DNA of 64,000 nt from Trichopria drosophilae (Eukaryota; Arthropoda; Insecta; Hymenoptera; Diapriidae), in NCBI GenBank assembly GCA_030407085.1, contig CM059587.1, positions 101,985,001-102,049,000 of the forward strand, given 5' to 3'. The first letter of the stretch is position 1. The number at the start of each line of letters is the position of its first letter. The position numbers and the translations under genes are program-made. This document shows, piece after piece, positions 1 to 13,539 of this stretch. A model generated the notes under the pieces. It was given only the letters and a program-made list of their open reading frames with translations. It was not told where the DNA came from and did not search any database.

Positions 1-3000
1 AGGCCTCGAAATCTACCTTGTCGATAAAGTTATTTCTCAACCCAATTAGAATGAATGTAAGTGTTTTACCAGAGTTTTACGCAATAAATATTATTTTTAA
101 AAAATTGTCTTGATTGTTTTCAACAAATTCCGTTATGTAAAAAATATGAATATGGCTGGCAATGTTTAATTCTTATGCAACTGTAAAAACATTAAAAAAT
201 ACAAAAGTGTTTTTATATTGAATTAACCTAGAAAGATTAAATGAAAATTAGCAGCAATTATTGTCATTTGATCGCTATTCTTAAAATTTACAAAATATTT
301 CGCATCCATTATGATTATAAAAATTGAGGCATTTCTTCCAAGTTAGTAAAATTTGTTTATTCTACTTTGAATTTTCAAGTTTTATAACTTATTCCATTTT
401 TCTATTTCAAGCTAAGGCAATTTTAAATATATGAGACAATTTAGATCTTGATATGAATGTGTTCTAGAAATCGATAATTGTTAAAATTCATGTACGGAAA
501 TTATAGCTCACTGTTTCGCATTTCATCATGAAAAATAGCACTTTAAATATATTATATATAGTGTATTTAAATTTACATATTGACATTTTTAAAATTGTCA
601 TAAATATTTATTTCGCCTCCTCTGAAGATATAATTGTTTATTATAAATGGCGAGTAAAAAAGATTGCTTCTTACAAGCGTTTGTCTTTTTATAGTGATAA
701 TATAAACTTTGACTAGTTTTCTACGAAGATTATAATAATTTTGAGTTCATAAATTAAAAAGCGCAGATCTGTAACGGCTACCATATGTAAATTGAATCTC
801 TTATATGCAAGGTGGTTGTACACATTTGTTTCAAAATTGAACAAATATGTCAGATAATTAAGAATATTTTCAGACCTGAATAGATCAAAATGGCCGCTAC
901 AGTATAGCCGCCGGTACACGTGATCAATATGAAATTAAAAAAACGTTCTATGTTCTTTATTTCAAGGAATTATTAATTCTTAATAAATTTGTTTCGTATC
1001 AGTAAAGAAAAAATCGCGAAAAATAAAAAAGAAACTAAAAATCATGGCATTTTTATTTTATTTTTCAAAGTTAGAGTTTAAACAATCTTTTTTTTAATTC
1101 TCTAATCGGGAATTGATAGAGGACACTTGAATATAGTCAGAAAGATATTTAAAAAAAAATTTCTTTTTACTCGAAAAACTGAGCGGATGTTGACGTACCT
1201 ACTCTTCTCATTTTTGTCAAAACCGAGTTAAATAAGTTGCACGTGGTCATATCTGAAAGGTTGTCGTAGTATGTAATTTCAAAGATGTCATTTTGTTGTC
1301 ATAAATTCAGATCTGAGTAGGTAATTCGAAAGAGCATACTGAAAAGTAGTAGATTCGGTAATTTGGAAACAATTAATATTAATCCATGGTCTCATTGAGA
1401 AAGAAGCTCGAAAATAAAAAAATATGCATCTCCAGAATGTAATGAGTTTTTTGGAGACTTTTGGGTTCTTCTTTAGAATATAAAATACTTTTATCGTACT
1501 TAAACAGATAAATGTAATGTCATTTAATCAGTTTGTCCATCGTTTCATTTTCATCGCGAAGAAACAATTAACATAGAATAATTGTAAATTTAAAAATATG
1601 ATAAAATACGAATCTATATGATGTCTCGAAAGTTTCAATATCAGTGAAAGACTCGTGAATAAAGTCGCTGCTTTTAATCAACCACGAAATGAAAAATGAG
1701 ACGAAGCACACAGTCAATATTTTTGGATGCATAATGAAAATTTGAAAGATAAAAAATCTTTTTCGAGCATTAAGTATATTAAGAGAAAATTAAAAATATA
1801 AATAAAACAAATCGAATTTACGTTCATTTGATGTAATGTAGTAAATCAGTAAGTCAACCAAAAAGTAAAGGGATGTTCATAATATCATTCTAAAAAGTTG
1901 GATTTAAAACAAGTCAATACTTAATTTAACACTCCAGTAACTTAAAAGAGAATCACAGTTTTCAATTAAAAGTGCGAAGAATTGGCGGATGACAAGAGAC
2001 AAAAAAGTATGACAGCATTTTACGTCACTAGACATTTTACGAGTCGCAAAATTAAAAGCGGGCAAGGGAAGCAATATGTTCGGGAGATGCAGAATGAGAA
2101 ATGAAAATAACGCTGTATTCGATATTTCGACGACGAAATAAAAAGATTGCACTGAATTCAATTAAACTCGGAGTAAATAATACATCGGGATTTGAATTAC
2201 ACACTCCGCTTTTTCGGTGTAAAATCAAGGCAATTCTGTTACCCATTTGAGTAGAAATTTGCGAATTTTGATTTTATTATTAAATGCATTTTATTTAATT
2301 TTGTAGAATCATTTTATTTTAGTTTTAACATTTATTAAAATCTGCAGTAATTACATTTGTATGAAAAAAAACTAGGAAATTTAGTAAAAACATAGGAATC
2401 ATGTTTACAAACGCATAAAAATCTATTATTTTTGTTCTGATGATTTAACCTATAAATTTAATTAGTCATGAAATCTTTCAAATTATTCTGCCTTTCTCAC
2501 CACGACAGATTTTGACTGGACATCAATAATCATTTTTTTCTTGGATTATTCTATAGTATCTGTAATATTTTCCATACGTTGGGTTTTATTAAATTTAAAT
2601 AATAAAATAAAAAATTGACTAAGTGCAGATAAATCAATAGGTCAGATAGCCTGCGTGTCATTAATTACTTCATTGGCAGTAGCACAGAAAACCCATCGAC
2701 TGGTTAATCGCTCTTGAAGCATGGTGCGGTGTTGGATTTAAGAAAAAAATTTTTTTAATTTATTAATTTTATACATTCTAGATAAAAACTAGACGTACGG
2801 GCAAACTGACATTTTGAAACAAACTGTTTTTTCATTTTTAAGTGATAATTGGATATGATTTTTCATAGTTTTGCCGATAATTACATTATTTTAAGAATTG
2901 ATAACATTGAAATGTATACCTGAAAGTGTAAAATACTAAGCCGAAGATGAACACATTTCAAAAATGTATTACTGCAAGGAAAAAATATAAAATGGAACAA

Positions 3001-6000
3001 ATTTATATGAAAATATTCCACAAATTGTGTCTCCATTGTTGACAAAAAATTTTGAACTAAAGCGCGATAGGCTACTTAAAATTTTTACATTATGGCAGTC
3101 ATCCGTGAAGTACAAAATTAAACAAAGTATGAAATATGTGTTTCAGTTCTGCATTGATGGAAATTTGTACCTGACAATATTTCTGAACGAATATTCTCTA
3201 AAATTCGGGACGCAGCACTTTTTTTTTAAAGCACTGAAAGTTCAAAACGTATACCTTTAATTGAAATTTTCCTGATTGATGGACCAGAGCATGCGGCATT
3301 TCAGGCTAGAAAGATGTAGCATCAAGATTCATGTACACATGTACGAGATTTGCGGGCAATTTGGGTCACTCGATTTGATATACACTGATGCAATAGTTGA
3401 ACCCAGAAACAGAAGTTGATGTCATTGATACAAAACGTTCATTTAAAATCATGTACGACATAATTAATATAATATCGGAATGCTGTAGTGTCATTAGCAA
3501 TTGCGCCATCTACTGTGGCTCCTCGGGTAATTCCCAATTCCATCTGGGTAATTACTATCGAATTCTCTGCAGCTTCCCGTGAATCACGGCTTAATTACTG
3601 TTGGACTACGTGTAGGCTCTGGTAATGTTATACCAATTATTTATATCAAATCTTCCTCTCAATCAATAAATGTTATGTTTGACCCTTTTATATTACAGGT
3701 CTTGAATATATTTTAATAATGACAGATTTGATAAAAATCTAATTGTCATTAATCAAATTTACCAGTACAAAGATCTAACGGTCGATGATACAGGTTAAGT
3801 CTGAAGTTTCACGCTTTCTGAAAATATTAAAAAATTCTATACATCTTTGCATACATCTTAATACTCTTCGTTATCTTGTAATATTAATTATGTTTAATAA
3901 ATATTAATAATGATCTTGCAAAATAATAAAGTAATATTTTGAGCATTGCACCGAAAACCCTAAAATATTCATTCTGTTTTTGACAAATACAGAAAATGAA
4001 CAAAATAATAATTATATAACAATATTATATTGAGAAAAATATTGAGTAAATTTAACTAAATGATCAGTTACCCAATTGGAATTAATTACTTTCTTAGTTT
4101 TATAGCTGCTCAGAGTTCAGATAACTAACCAAAATTGGATTAAATAAATTCAAGACAAATTGACGAAATGTAGATTAAAAACTACTAAGATTTAGTTTAT
4201 ACTAGGCTAATCATCATTTAGTTCAATTTACTCAATATTTGTCATCCACCCGGGCGTAAAATCGCATTTACGAACAAAGGTTACATCCGTGTTACTTTTT
4301 GCTAGTACTTGTCTTTACATTAAACAACAAACGTATAAATAAGGATTTTAGTTTTCGTCATATATTAATTTATTTAAAATCCATTCAACTATTATTCAAA
4401 GGTATAAAAGAAACTTGAAGTGTCGTAAGAAAAGGTAAATTCATTTTAAAAAATGGAATTGTTATTCTAGACGTGGTAATCGTATGCCATTAGAAATTAT
4501 TGATTTATTTGGTTTACATATTAGAACTCAAAAAGGTAATGGTATAGTTACAAACTGTTAAAATTTGAGCTTCAACATTAGAAATTATGAAATCAAAAAA
4601 AGGATTTTTTATATGAAATCGATTTTTTCAGTCCATTCCAAAATAGTTTCCACCCAGGTTACTCAATTATGCACCTCTAATAAAGTGTTTTAATTTTTAT
4701 ATTCAATGATTATATGGGCAAATCTCTGGAACTTTTAAATTTCAGCCTCTTAATAAATTTTTTTTTTAAACTTCAAGCACAACATTGGGGTTGGGTATAT
4801 GTATTTATATCTACATAAGAAGTAAAAATGTACGCTCGTGCATCCTTTTTACTCAACGGCATTAAAACTTCGGGGTACAATGTCCAAAATATTGACCACC
4901 GGGATGAGCTTGAAATTTTGATTTTTTGAAAGGTTAATAATTAAATAACGCATTTCCGCCCAATTTTTTAAAAATATCACTTATGTGAGAGTTGAAGAAT
5001 GGTTCATATATGATCCATATATGATTCATTTTTTCCCGGGTTATCACTTATACATAGACTCGAAATGCATATTTTGTTTTACAATAGCTCTAATTTGAAA
5101 CACAGTGTTTAAACAAGTATAATAAAGAATTGTTTTTCTTTAAACACATAAAGAACACCAAATTTTATCTGAATAAACATACTTTTAGTTACTAAGCTTA
5201 CAGTGTTTAATTCATCGTTAAATTACGACTTTATAAATAGTTCTTTCAATAACTTTGAAAATATGTAAAATATAAGAATGCCGCGCACTTTACATACTTA
5301 TATAAGGTATTTACTTACCAGCACACCGAACAACAACTTGATATTGGCGATATTTTGAATGTGCCACGAAAAATAGTCAATTTTCTGAAATTGGCACGTT
5401 TTTGGAATGTATGTTTACACTTGTATAACATCAACAGTTTAAGGCGCACACAAATGAGTAAAGTGTCAAACACTTTATTATTGTGTCCTTTAATAACCAA
5501 AAACAATAAATATTCGATTTCTAAGACGGCGCGGATAATAAATAAACAAGGTTAAATAAGTTTAGAATTTACGAAATTCAAGGGACGGGTACTGTAGGCT
5601 CACTCTATACAATTAAATGTGTGGCACATATAATTCATATGAATATATTGCTTTATGAGATGTTTGCCTCCATTTCGCGCAAAAAACACACGGTTAACTC
5701 ACGCGGCGCAAATACAATACTCATAAAAGTAAAAAAAAACATGCAAGGGACGCATGAAATTTCATTATTTTTTAATCTATAAATAATTATAGAGCGTCTC
5801 TGTAACGTCGGGCGACTTCCAAATTCATCAAACTTTTTATTTATGATATCTTGATGTATAAAAAAAATATAGCATTTGTGTGAAAGCAATGACGTTCAAG
5901 TAGTGTCACAGGACTCCACAGTTTAAAAGTTCTAGATATTTGCCCATATATATGTAAGCAAACGAAAGTCTATGTAACTATACAATGGCAGTTCGCAATA

Positions 6001-7220
6001 ACTGTTAATTTATATGAGTAAAAATACTTAATGTAAGAGATTGTTGAAACTATTTAGTAATTAACTAAGTGCAGGGAGCGTTTAAGTCTATTAAGTAAAA
6101 AAAGACGTAGAGCTCTGTTTTTCATTTAAGTTTTTGAGGTTAATTACTGTTCAAATATCTGTTAGATATTAATCAATTTTTGTTTTACGACAATAAACCT
6201 CTATGTTTTTAGTTCATATATAATTTACTTAAAAGTGCAGGTTTGAAGTACGGTTCATATACAATATGTGTATTATTTCATAAGTAAAGTATTTATGATC
6301 ATCATTTCATGGAAATTCTTACTTAAGACCAGTCTTTAACACCTTAAGTGCACATTAGGGTTCTTCCAAAAACACGAAAGTTCTCCAATCGCTTAGCCCC
6401 TGGTCACAAAAGTTTCTTATTCTATACTAGAATAAGTGTGCCAAAGCACAGTTCTGGAAAATAATTTCTTCTGTCTCCACCATGAGACTGAAATTTAGCA
6501 TTGGTTTTAAATGGGAACAATTATTATTTCAATATTGTTCCAACGACTTTTTCTATAAAATATTAACAAATCTAAAGTTTTGTATATTTTTTCTCAAATC
6601 TCTTCTGAAGGATGCACACAAAGTCCAACTAAGAAAAAAAAATTGCCCTACTGATACAGACAAATTTATTTTACAGGAATAAGATGTCAAAGTCTAATAT
6701 TCAGTAAGAATTGTCCTGATGTGTCGATGGTTTCCTCATATAGATTTAGTGCGAAATTAATTTATATTCTTAATTTTTTGTTCGACAATGGAATACTAAT
6801 ATGGCAATTATTTTGAAAATTATATTGTTTATATACAACAAGGACATTATTACTGTCGCCAGAATACGTAGACAGATTTCCGTGCTATGTCATATCTGCT
6901 AAGCAATCAAGGATCTCGTAATATCATGACGTCACACAAGTTACCATACCTCACCGGCGGTAAACACAAATTAACACTTACATATTCTTCTAGTTAAGTA
7001 GATTTCTGCAGGGGCTTAAGAATTTCATTAGACAGCTTCCAGAACTGGAATAAATAACATAAAAAGCCATTTTAACCCTTCTAGAGGGTCACCTTATTCC
7101 ATTGTACACTTTGTGAAAAGATGCTCAACCTAGTAGATACTTAAGTACCACGTCTAATTATCTCCCTTTTGTTATTACTATTCATGTTTGTTGTTTGTAT
7201 GATAGGTGTCACAACTAAAT
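1..7220. other. AT-rich stretch with no recognisable gene
   Basis: No supported coding region, RNA gene or mobile element was recognised here. Open frames are at most about 85 codons and look random. Slightly less AT-rich spots occur near 3.48-3.62 kb and 6.9-7.1 kb, but neither shows a frame with plausible protein composition. A perfect TGACGTCA octamer lies at 6927-6934, which may be chance. Near 5.0 kb the word CATATATG occurs twice in tandem within a small palindromic patch. Confidence 0.6.
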
Positions 7221-7224
7221 AACG

Positions 7225-7350
7225 TCTCAAAAATAACTTTGCAAAAGTAACTTCCGAAAACTAATTTAAATAAAAATAATCTGAACAAAAATAACTTTTA
7301 AATAATTTTTTTTTTCGGACTTTTTTTTTCAAAATTATTTTGACAAAGAT
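7225..7350. repeat. AT-rich foldback with repeated CAAAAATAACTT word
   Basis: The words CAAAAATAACTTT, CAAAAGTAACTT and CAAAAATAACTTT follow one another on the + strand. They are then met by inverted partners such as TTTTTTTTCAAAATTATTTTG on the other side of a T-run. It resembles the word clusters near 11.5 kb and 63.6 kb but is lower in complexity, so chance similarity in an AT-rich background is possible. Confidence 0.35.
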
Positions 7351-10300
7351 ATTTAGTCATGTAGCCGTATGATATATTAGTAAATTTAGTCAAATTTGAT
7401 GTCTACGAACAATTGAGATACATCCGGATTGTATCTGTATTTAAATAACGTTTTTCAAAAGTCAACCAACATTAACGAACAAGCATCGACAGAATGTATT
7501 TTGTTTGTCAGAACTTTTTTATTATTGTAGAATATGTATACGGATAAATATTTATGTTATTTGTATGTTATTTATGTGTTACAAAAAAAATGTTATCATT
7601 ATTTCTAACCGCATATATTTAAATATATAATCAGGTATTCTTACTAATTATGTAAAATAGTTATCAACTCTTGTACTAGAAAAAAAATACTGCTAAACTT
7701 CTTTCAATTTAGAAATTTTAGAAATTCAAATTTATTTTAAAGTATTCAACATTGCATATTAGTTTGAATATACGAATAATAGAGTAGTAATTATGTATCA
7801 TATTTATGTGTACTGACACTGACTAACAATAATGACAATCTGATAATAGCACATTGTGCAACAAGAAAGCAAAATAGATGTTTGGACTTATATTATTCAC
7901 TTCTAAACTTATTTTGCTCCCTAGGAACAGAAAGTGCAATACTAGTCCCGCGGTATACAGAGGAAAATCACATTTTGCGTTCAGAGTGTAAAAATTAAAT
8001 TTACTTATATACATTTGGAACATACTTCTTATATTTGGAAAATGGATGGATTGTTAATAATTACGAATTTGAACAGAACATCTGTAATGTGATAACGAAA
8101 TAATGTTCTGCTAAAATCATAGTTGGGTTTTTAATTTTCCCTCGAAGAAGTATTTTTTAATATTTTCCTTTGCTGTGGAGATTTTGAAACGTTAAAATAC
8201 GCAATAACTTTATGTATCTGTGAAGTTTCTTTGTACACGTAAATACAATCACTATTCGAAATTCATTATCAAAAGGTTTACGTATTGATTTCTATAATTT
8301 TTTAAGCAGTTATGATATATAATTTTAGAGAAAAATGTTTAAATTTCATTCTTAAATTTTTGCAATAAGTTACATACATGTACCACCTAAATTTGCATTT
8401 GTTAAAGATACTAAAGTTAAGTATCGATCATTTGTCAAAAATACTTTACTTTAAATATAACTTTTATATTTCGTTTAAGAAAGACTGTTAATAATTTTTA
8501 ATGAATATTACAGAAGAAAATTAGTTCTATTATAATATGTAACTAGGTAGTAAATGTAACCATCATTTCATATAGTAATGAGGTACAAAATTCTTCTTCA
8601 TTCTTTGAATGTGGTATGCGACTATTAATAATACGTAACTGGTAGAATATTAATTATTTTATTAAATAAATAAATAGACTTTCAACGATTTTCTTCAACG
8701 ATTTGATCAGTATGAGAATGTTTCAAGATAAACTTAATAAATAAACATTCTCTGTACCCTATTACCACATGGTATCAAAGGAATTAGAATATAATAAATT
8801 AATTAAAATTGTCGGGTTAATTTATTAAGCTGACCCTGCCATACACTTTTAAGTAATATCACGATAAGTTTCTTATAATATTAATTCCTTACGCTCAAAG
8901 AATTAGTTCGGAAACATTAAAAATGTAAACAATTTAGAAATTATGTTACATAGTATTCAACGTTGTAATGCCTGATTCATAAGAGCTATTTTAAGCATTA
9001 TAGTCACTAGAACAGTATTGAAAATGATTTATTTAGCAACATTGACTAGATTAAATTAAAAACTTTTGTTTCAATAATTGTTTAGTTTGACATGCACAAG
9101 TTGTAAAGTTATATAGTAAAATGGTTACAGTTAAAAACGTAACGGTGAAGTATTAAAAGTATAATATTTGTTATTTAAGGTCGACATTTATAGACGACTT
9201 TGATGTAATTATGTATTCTTATGCATTCTGTCATTTTATTTTCCTGGCATGACAAAAAGTAATTTTTGTTTCGAACAAAAAAATAATTATTTTAAAACAT
9301 GATTATTGATGTCTTGAATAAATAATGCAATTTATATTTAATGTGGTTCTTAATTATCACTATTAATCACGAAGTTTAATTAAAAGGTTTATAGAACAAC
9401 GAAAATATATTAAACACAGTAATTTTTATGTCTACATAATTTAATGAAAGTTAAACAAATTTATTTCTGTGTTTTATCCAATTTTTATTGCAGAAAAATA
9501 TCAGGTTTAAAATGATTGATGCATACTAATTTTGACTAACATTGTAAATATTACTAACTGCAATGTTCGTATATGCCTAAAACCAATTTTTTTACTCTTT
9601 GTGAATTTCAAGCCCTCTTTTTATTTGTTCCTTTTGAGAATATTAATGTGACGCGGTAAGCTTAAAGCTGCCACGGGTTTGATGAAAATTGTGCGAAAAA
9701 CGCGATACGTAGATTTCAAAAGTTTGGAAATTAACAAAAAACTAACAAAACCAACGCCGATTCTATTTTCGACATATTTTCAAATTCAATTGTTTTTAGA
9801 ACGGTATGTTGGTGCATAATCCGTTATTATCTGGATTTAAAATATGAGAATAATTTCATATACAATATAAAAAATAATTCCATTCATACAAATATGCATT
9901 TAAAATATTTATATGTAACATTTTCTACTTGAAAAAGGAGTCACTGGTTCCATAATTGTAATACTACTAATAATTTGTAATAAGTTTAGTAAAATAAATT
10001 GTATGTGTGTGTGTGTACTATATATCTATTATACAACAAAATTTACTGGAAGAAACTACTTTTCACATTTGAATTGCTATTACCTTGCTAAAGAAGGTTT
10101 GATGAAGAAATTATTCTATAAATAGTTTATGCTATTTTTATAAAGTTTGTATATTTATTTACATTAAATTAGTTAATTTTTTTAAGTACAACAAAACTTT
10201 TTATTTAAATTTCAATATCGATTATTTGTTCTCTTTTCGCTTTTAATCCATTAAGTCCTGAATGGACATGTTGCCACTATAGTTTTTAACGGTTGTATTT

Positions 10301-10524
10301 TCAGTAAAAAAGGATCTAAAAAATGTTCAAGGAGACAGATCTGACGCAAAATAAAATAAACTTTTAGAATTTGTTATTAGGTTTTTCAAAAATGCAACTA
10401 TGAAAAACTATACATGGTTTAAATAAAAAACATGAATTTTTTTAATACAATTCTTTGTAACTTTTCTCGTTATTTCTTTACACTGAAATCATTTCAGAAT
10501 TCTTTGATATTGAATTATGTAATA
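7351..10524. other. AT-rich stretch with no recognisable gene
   Basis: Nothing with coding or structural-RNA character was seen. The only simple repeat is a short (TG)n run of about six units at 10004-10016. Confidence 0.6.
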
Positions 10525-10770
10525 CAATAGGGTCTCCCTTATTCTCTAGATATCTCTTATTCTTTGGATTTAGGATCTCTTATTGCATATATTCCCCTTC
10601 GGTCGGCTTCCCTCCTCCATTGCGTCCTAACCTAACCTTCGCGGCTGAGCGAATCTTGAACCGTTGTCTACCATCGACCACTAAGACTGGGGGTAAAGGG
10701 GAAGTAGAGAATAAGGGAGACCGCCGCCATTTTGCAAAATCTGCAGTATGCATTAAGGGAGACCCTACTG
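10525..10770. mobile_element. 246-bp MITE, Tc1/mariner/pogo type
   Basis: A 17-bp terminal inverted repeat is visible: CAATAGGGTCTCCCTTA on the left and the complement of CAGTAGGGTCTCCCTTA on the right, differing at one position. The element is flanked on both sides by TA (10523-10524 and 10771-10772), the target duplication of Tc1/mariner-superfamily transposons. The CAGT-like terminus also fits that group. Inside, an 18-nt stretch at 10531-10548 is matched exactly in inverted orientation at 10705-10722, so the right end looks duplicated or nested. The interior is richer in CpG than the surroundings, includes a CCTAACCTAACC-like patch and has no transposase. It would need a transposase supplied from elsewhere. 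Confidence 0.82.
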
Positions 10771-11440
10771 TATAGGTACTTTTAATTATGCATGTCGTGT
10801 TTTCAAAACCCAACCCCTAAAAAAGCGTCAAAAGTTCAAGAATCTTTTTATTGAAAATGATAGAATTTCGGAAAAAGTGTTGCAGAATAAAAAGTTATTA
10901 GAATTTGTCCTCATTTTGACGTTGAAATTTTTATGCATTTTTTAAAAATACTTTATTAAGTCTCGAAACTTTTCTGACCTTAAAAATAATACAAATTTTA
11001 CAAAATAGACGTTTTCTAAATGTTAACGGATTCACCATCAGCTTGTTATCTAAAAGGTTCGAATATAAATGAATTTCAAGAATATTTTTTAAGAATTATT
11101 GAATTTTACGAAACTTGTTATCAAGGGATTTTTGAAGATGCTTATCTAATTTGAATTCATATTTTCTGAATTAATATCTGATATAAAGCCCTTTATTGTG
11201 TAATTACCTGCGCAGTGTGATACAAAGAGTTACCGACGTGAAAATTTGTTGTGTTAATTCTCCAATTCAGAGAATTATTAAATATACCGTAAAAAACTAT
11301 AATATTGTAAAATATACCATAAAAAAACTATTTTAACTATGATAAGGTGTTATTTTCGTTTCATCTACTTTATTATTCATGAATATTTAAACTTACTACT
11401 TAACTTTAAAACTGCGGTACATTTGAAGGTGGAAATTATG

Positions 11441-11630
11441 AAACCTGACAAATCAAAAAGCCGACAGATGAAAAAACCGACACCTTACAAAATTACTGTC
11501 GCTTGTGGATGTGTTTATTTTTGTATGCGTCGGCTTTTTGACTGTCGGCGTTTTGACAGTCGGCGTTTTGACAGTCGGTTTTTTGACCTGTCGGCTTTTT
11601 GACTTGTGGGTTTTTTGACCCGCAATTGAC
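11441..11630. repeat. Foldback cluster of the word GTCAAAAAGCCGAC
   Basis: On the right side (about 11529-11622) five to six copies of a roughly 17-nt unit, GTCGGCTTTTTGACT and close variants, run in tandem. On the left (about 11445-11484) two units in the opposite orientation read CAAAAAGCCGACAG and AAAAAACCGACACC. The arms are separated by about 45 nt, so the block can form a long imperfect hairpin. No coding capacity is credible; the open frame crossing it is simply the repeat translated. The family is not recognised. Confidence 0.75.
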
Positions 11631-11815
11631 AACTTTTTATGTTGCTTTGACTAGTCTCTTTTGAGTAGACAATAGGAGACTATCAACATACATCTATTTA
11701 AGACACCTTCATACCTTCATATCCGCAATTTAAAAAAACGACGTACACAAATTTGTCTAATAATGAAAGAATTAATACTACATATTGATTTACATAACTC
11801 GACAACTCAACGGTG

Positions 11816-12002
11816 AGACGAAGAACCGAACATTTCGTAAGTTTTGCGTCGAAGAACCGAACTATGACAACTTACCGTGAAGAACCGGACATCTAAATAT
11901 TTACTTTATCGTAACAGCTTTCGAAATGTCGCTTTTTCCCCGCAAACTTTTAAAGCAACCGATTTTTCGGCGAAGCTGCCGAAATGCACGGTTCTTCATC
12001 CC
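11816..12002. repeat. Cluster of the word GAAGAACCGAAC
   Basis: Three direct copies lie at 11820-11831, 11851-11862 and 11879-11890 (the last with GG for GA), and one inverted copy ends at 12000 (CGGTTCTTCATC). Secondary words with CGAAATG occur near 11923 and 11980. The layout, direct words at one end and an inverted word at the other, matches the neighbouring 11.44-11.63 kb element, though the word is different. Confidence 0.6.
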
Positions 12003-12546
12003 AAAACCAGCCATAGATATATGATCCGTCATTGTGAAAAGGTAAATGTCAATTAAAAATTCCAGATCACAGATACATCTGTCAATAGTTATGTAATGAA
12101 TTGTCTGTCGCGAAATTTTTGAGGTTAGAAAAAATCCTAAAACGATTTAATACACCATTTCTGCTTAAAAGAACTTTTCATCGAATTTTTGTGTGCTCAT
12201 GTGTATAGTTTTGATAGTAAACATTTATTTTTAGAAATGCTAAAGAATTTCTTTGAAGAAAATTTTATATATTTTAAAATAAAAAATTTTAATTATAACT
12301 TACAGATTCATGAATTAAAAAAACCAAATGAACCATTTTTTAAATTCTTTTCTAGAAAATATAGTTACAGTAGTATTAAAAATGTGGAATATGTAAAACA
12401 AATAATGCTTTTTTTTTAATATCGATTTTAATTTGTCCTTTAAGTAATTAATTTGTCCTTTAAATTTCCGCCATGATTTGAAATTGAGAGTCGTGGACGT
12501 TACGGAGAAATTTTTTTTTCATTCTACTATCACAAGTTCAACGTCA
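12003..12546. other. AT-rich spacer
   Basis: No feature is supported. The short open frame near 12.2-12.4 kb is dominated by F, K and N codons, as expected of random AT-rich DNA. Confidence 0.5.
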
Positions 12547-13175
12547 TTTCATTCATTCATTCGGAACGAAAGAAAATGCAACAATTAACTGGGCAGTCGA
12601 ACGCAAATTCAAAATCAGCAGGAAGCCAAAGTCCGGAATTACGCAGCCGCGAAATGCCCGAAGGAAGCTGGTCGATTGTTGTTTTAATTGTAACGCGTGG
12701 ATTCCCCGGGAGAGACCGATGAATAAAAAGCGCGAGTACACGAGGGCTAAAAATAGAACGGCGCATCGCGTAAAGAGTCGGGGTATAGAGCCGACTGCCT
12801 CGTTGTCGGTCGGGGCAGTTTACATTTCTGGGTGGTTTGGGGGTTTGGGGGGCTTTGGGGCAGCTGGGGGTTGGGGGTCGAGAAAGAAAGACAGCCAGTC
12901 AGCGGTCGCCGGAAGGGGGGCGGGGAACAACCCCATGAGGCGACCCGTTGGGCTTGACCCCCATGCTCTCGCGGATTTGACCTAATGACCCGGCGGATGC
13001 GCCCGAATCCTCACGGAAACGAACGACACTCGTTCGTTCATTTTCGCGGCCTCAACCTCGCACGCAACCTTTTCCGATCTTCGTTTTTATACACGCGGAA
13101 ACTCCATGAAAACGACTCCGGTTCATCTCCTGACACAATGGTAAATACACCCGCGATCTCTCTCGAAACTCCTTT
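12547..13175. promoter_or_regulatory. CpG- and GC-rich block, possible promoter or non-coding exon
   Basis: This is the most GC- and CpG-rich interval of the first 30 kb, with words such as GGCGCATCGCG, GGCGGATGCGCCC and CGTTCGTTCATTTTCGCGG. In an AT-rich insect genome such blocks often mark promoters, 5' non-coding exons or conserved regulatory DNA. Several short open frames cross it on both strands. The 88-codon one from ATG 12719 is largely G-runs read as Gly/Trp and is not convincing protein. An ATGGTAAAT near 13138 could act as a splice donor, but no start-to-donor frame stands out. The promoter reading is inference from composition only. Confidence 0.4.
12830..12880 (+). other. G-quadruplex-forming G-run tract
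   Basis: About seven G-runs of three to six bases are separated by short T-rich or CAGCT loops on the + strand. The pattern fits the classical G3+N1-7 quadruplex rule several times over. It lies in the middle of the CpG-rich block. On the opposite strand it would be a C-rich i-motif candidate. Confidence 0.75.
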
Positions 13176-13539
13176 TACGACTATTGTTTGCAAATACAGG
13201 TTAAAATTTTAGGTTAAGTACGAAATACGGTAATGTAAAATATAACTGACGATGTTTCTTTTTGAACTAAATAATGAAACTACTGTACTTCTGCCAGTGA
13301 CGTAACTCAAATTTGACCGAATAATGACAAGTTCTTGGTCTTGTTCGTTTTCTTTAATAATACAGTTTTTTGCAAGTACATACTAAAAAAAGTTTCATTT
13401 ATTCTAAACAAATGACATTTATGAATAAGAGATAATTTCGTTATTATAAAGAAATGCTTAGAATAGTAATAGTTTATTTTTTAAATCCTAATTGACACAG
13501 GCCAACAAAACGTATACCCAGAAATCGGACTATACATTT

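Noticed and set aside
10580..10813. 77-codon minus-strand frame
   Set aside because: It lies almost entirely within the 246-bp MITE and spans its right end.
12719..12985. 88-codon open frame starting with ATG
   Set aside because: Its middle is G-runs read as Gly/Trp/Phe, with open frames on the other strand as well. GC-rich sequence lacks stop codons by chance.
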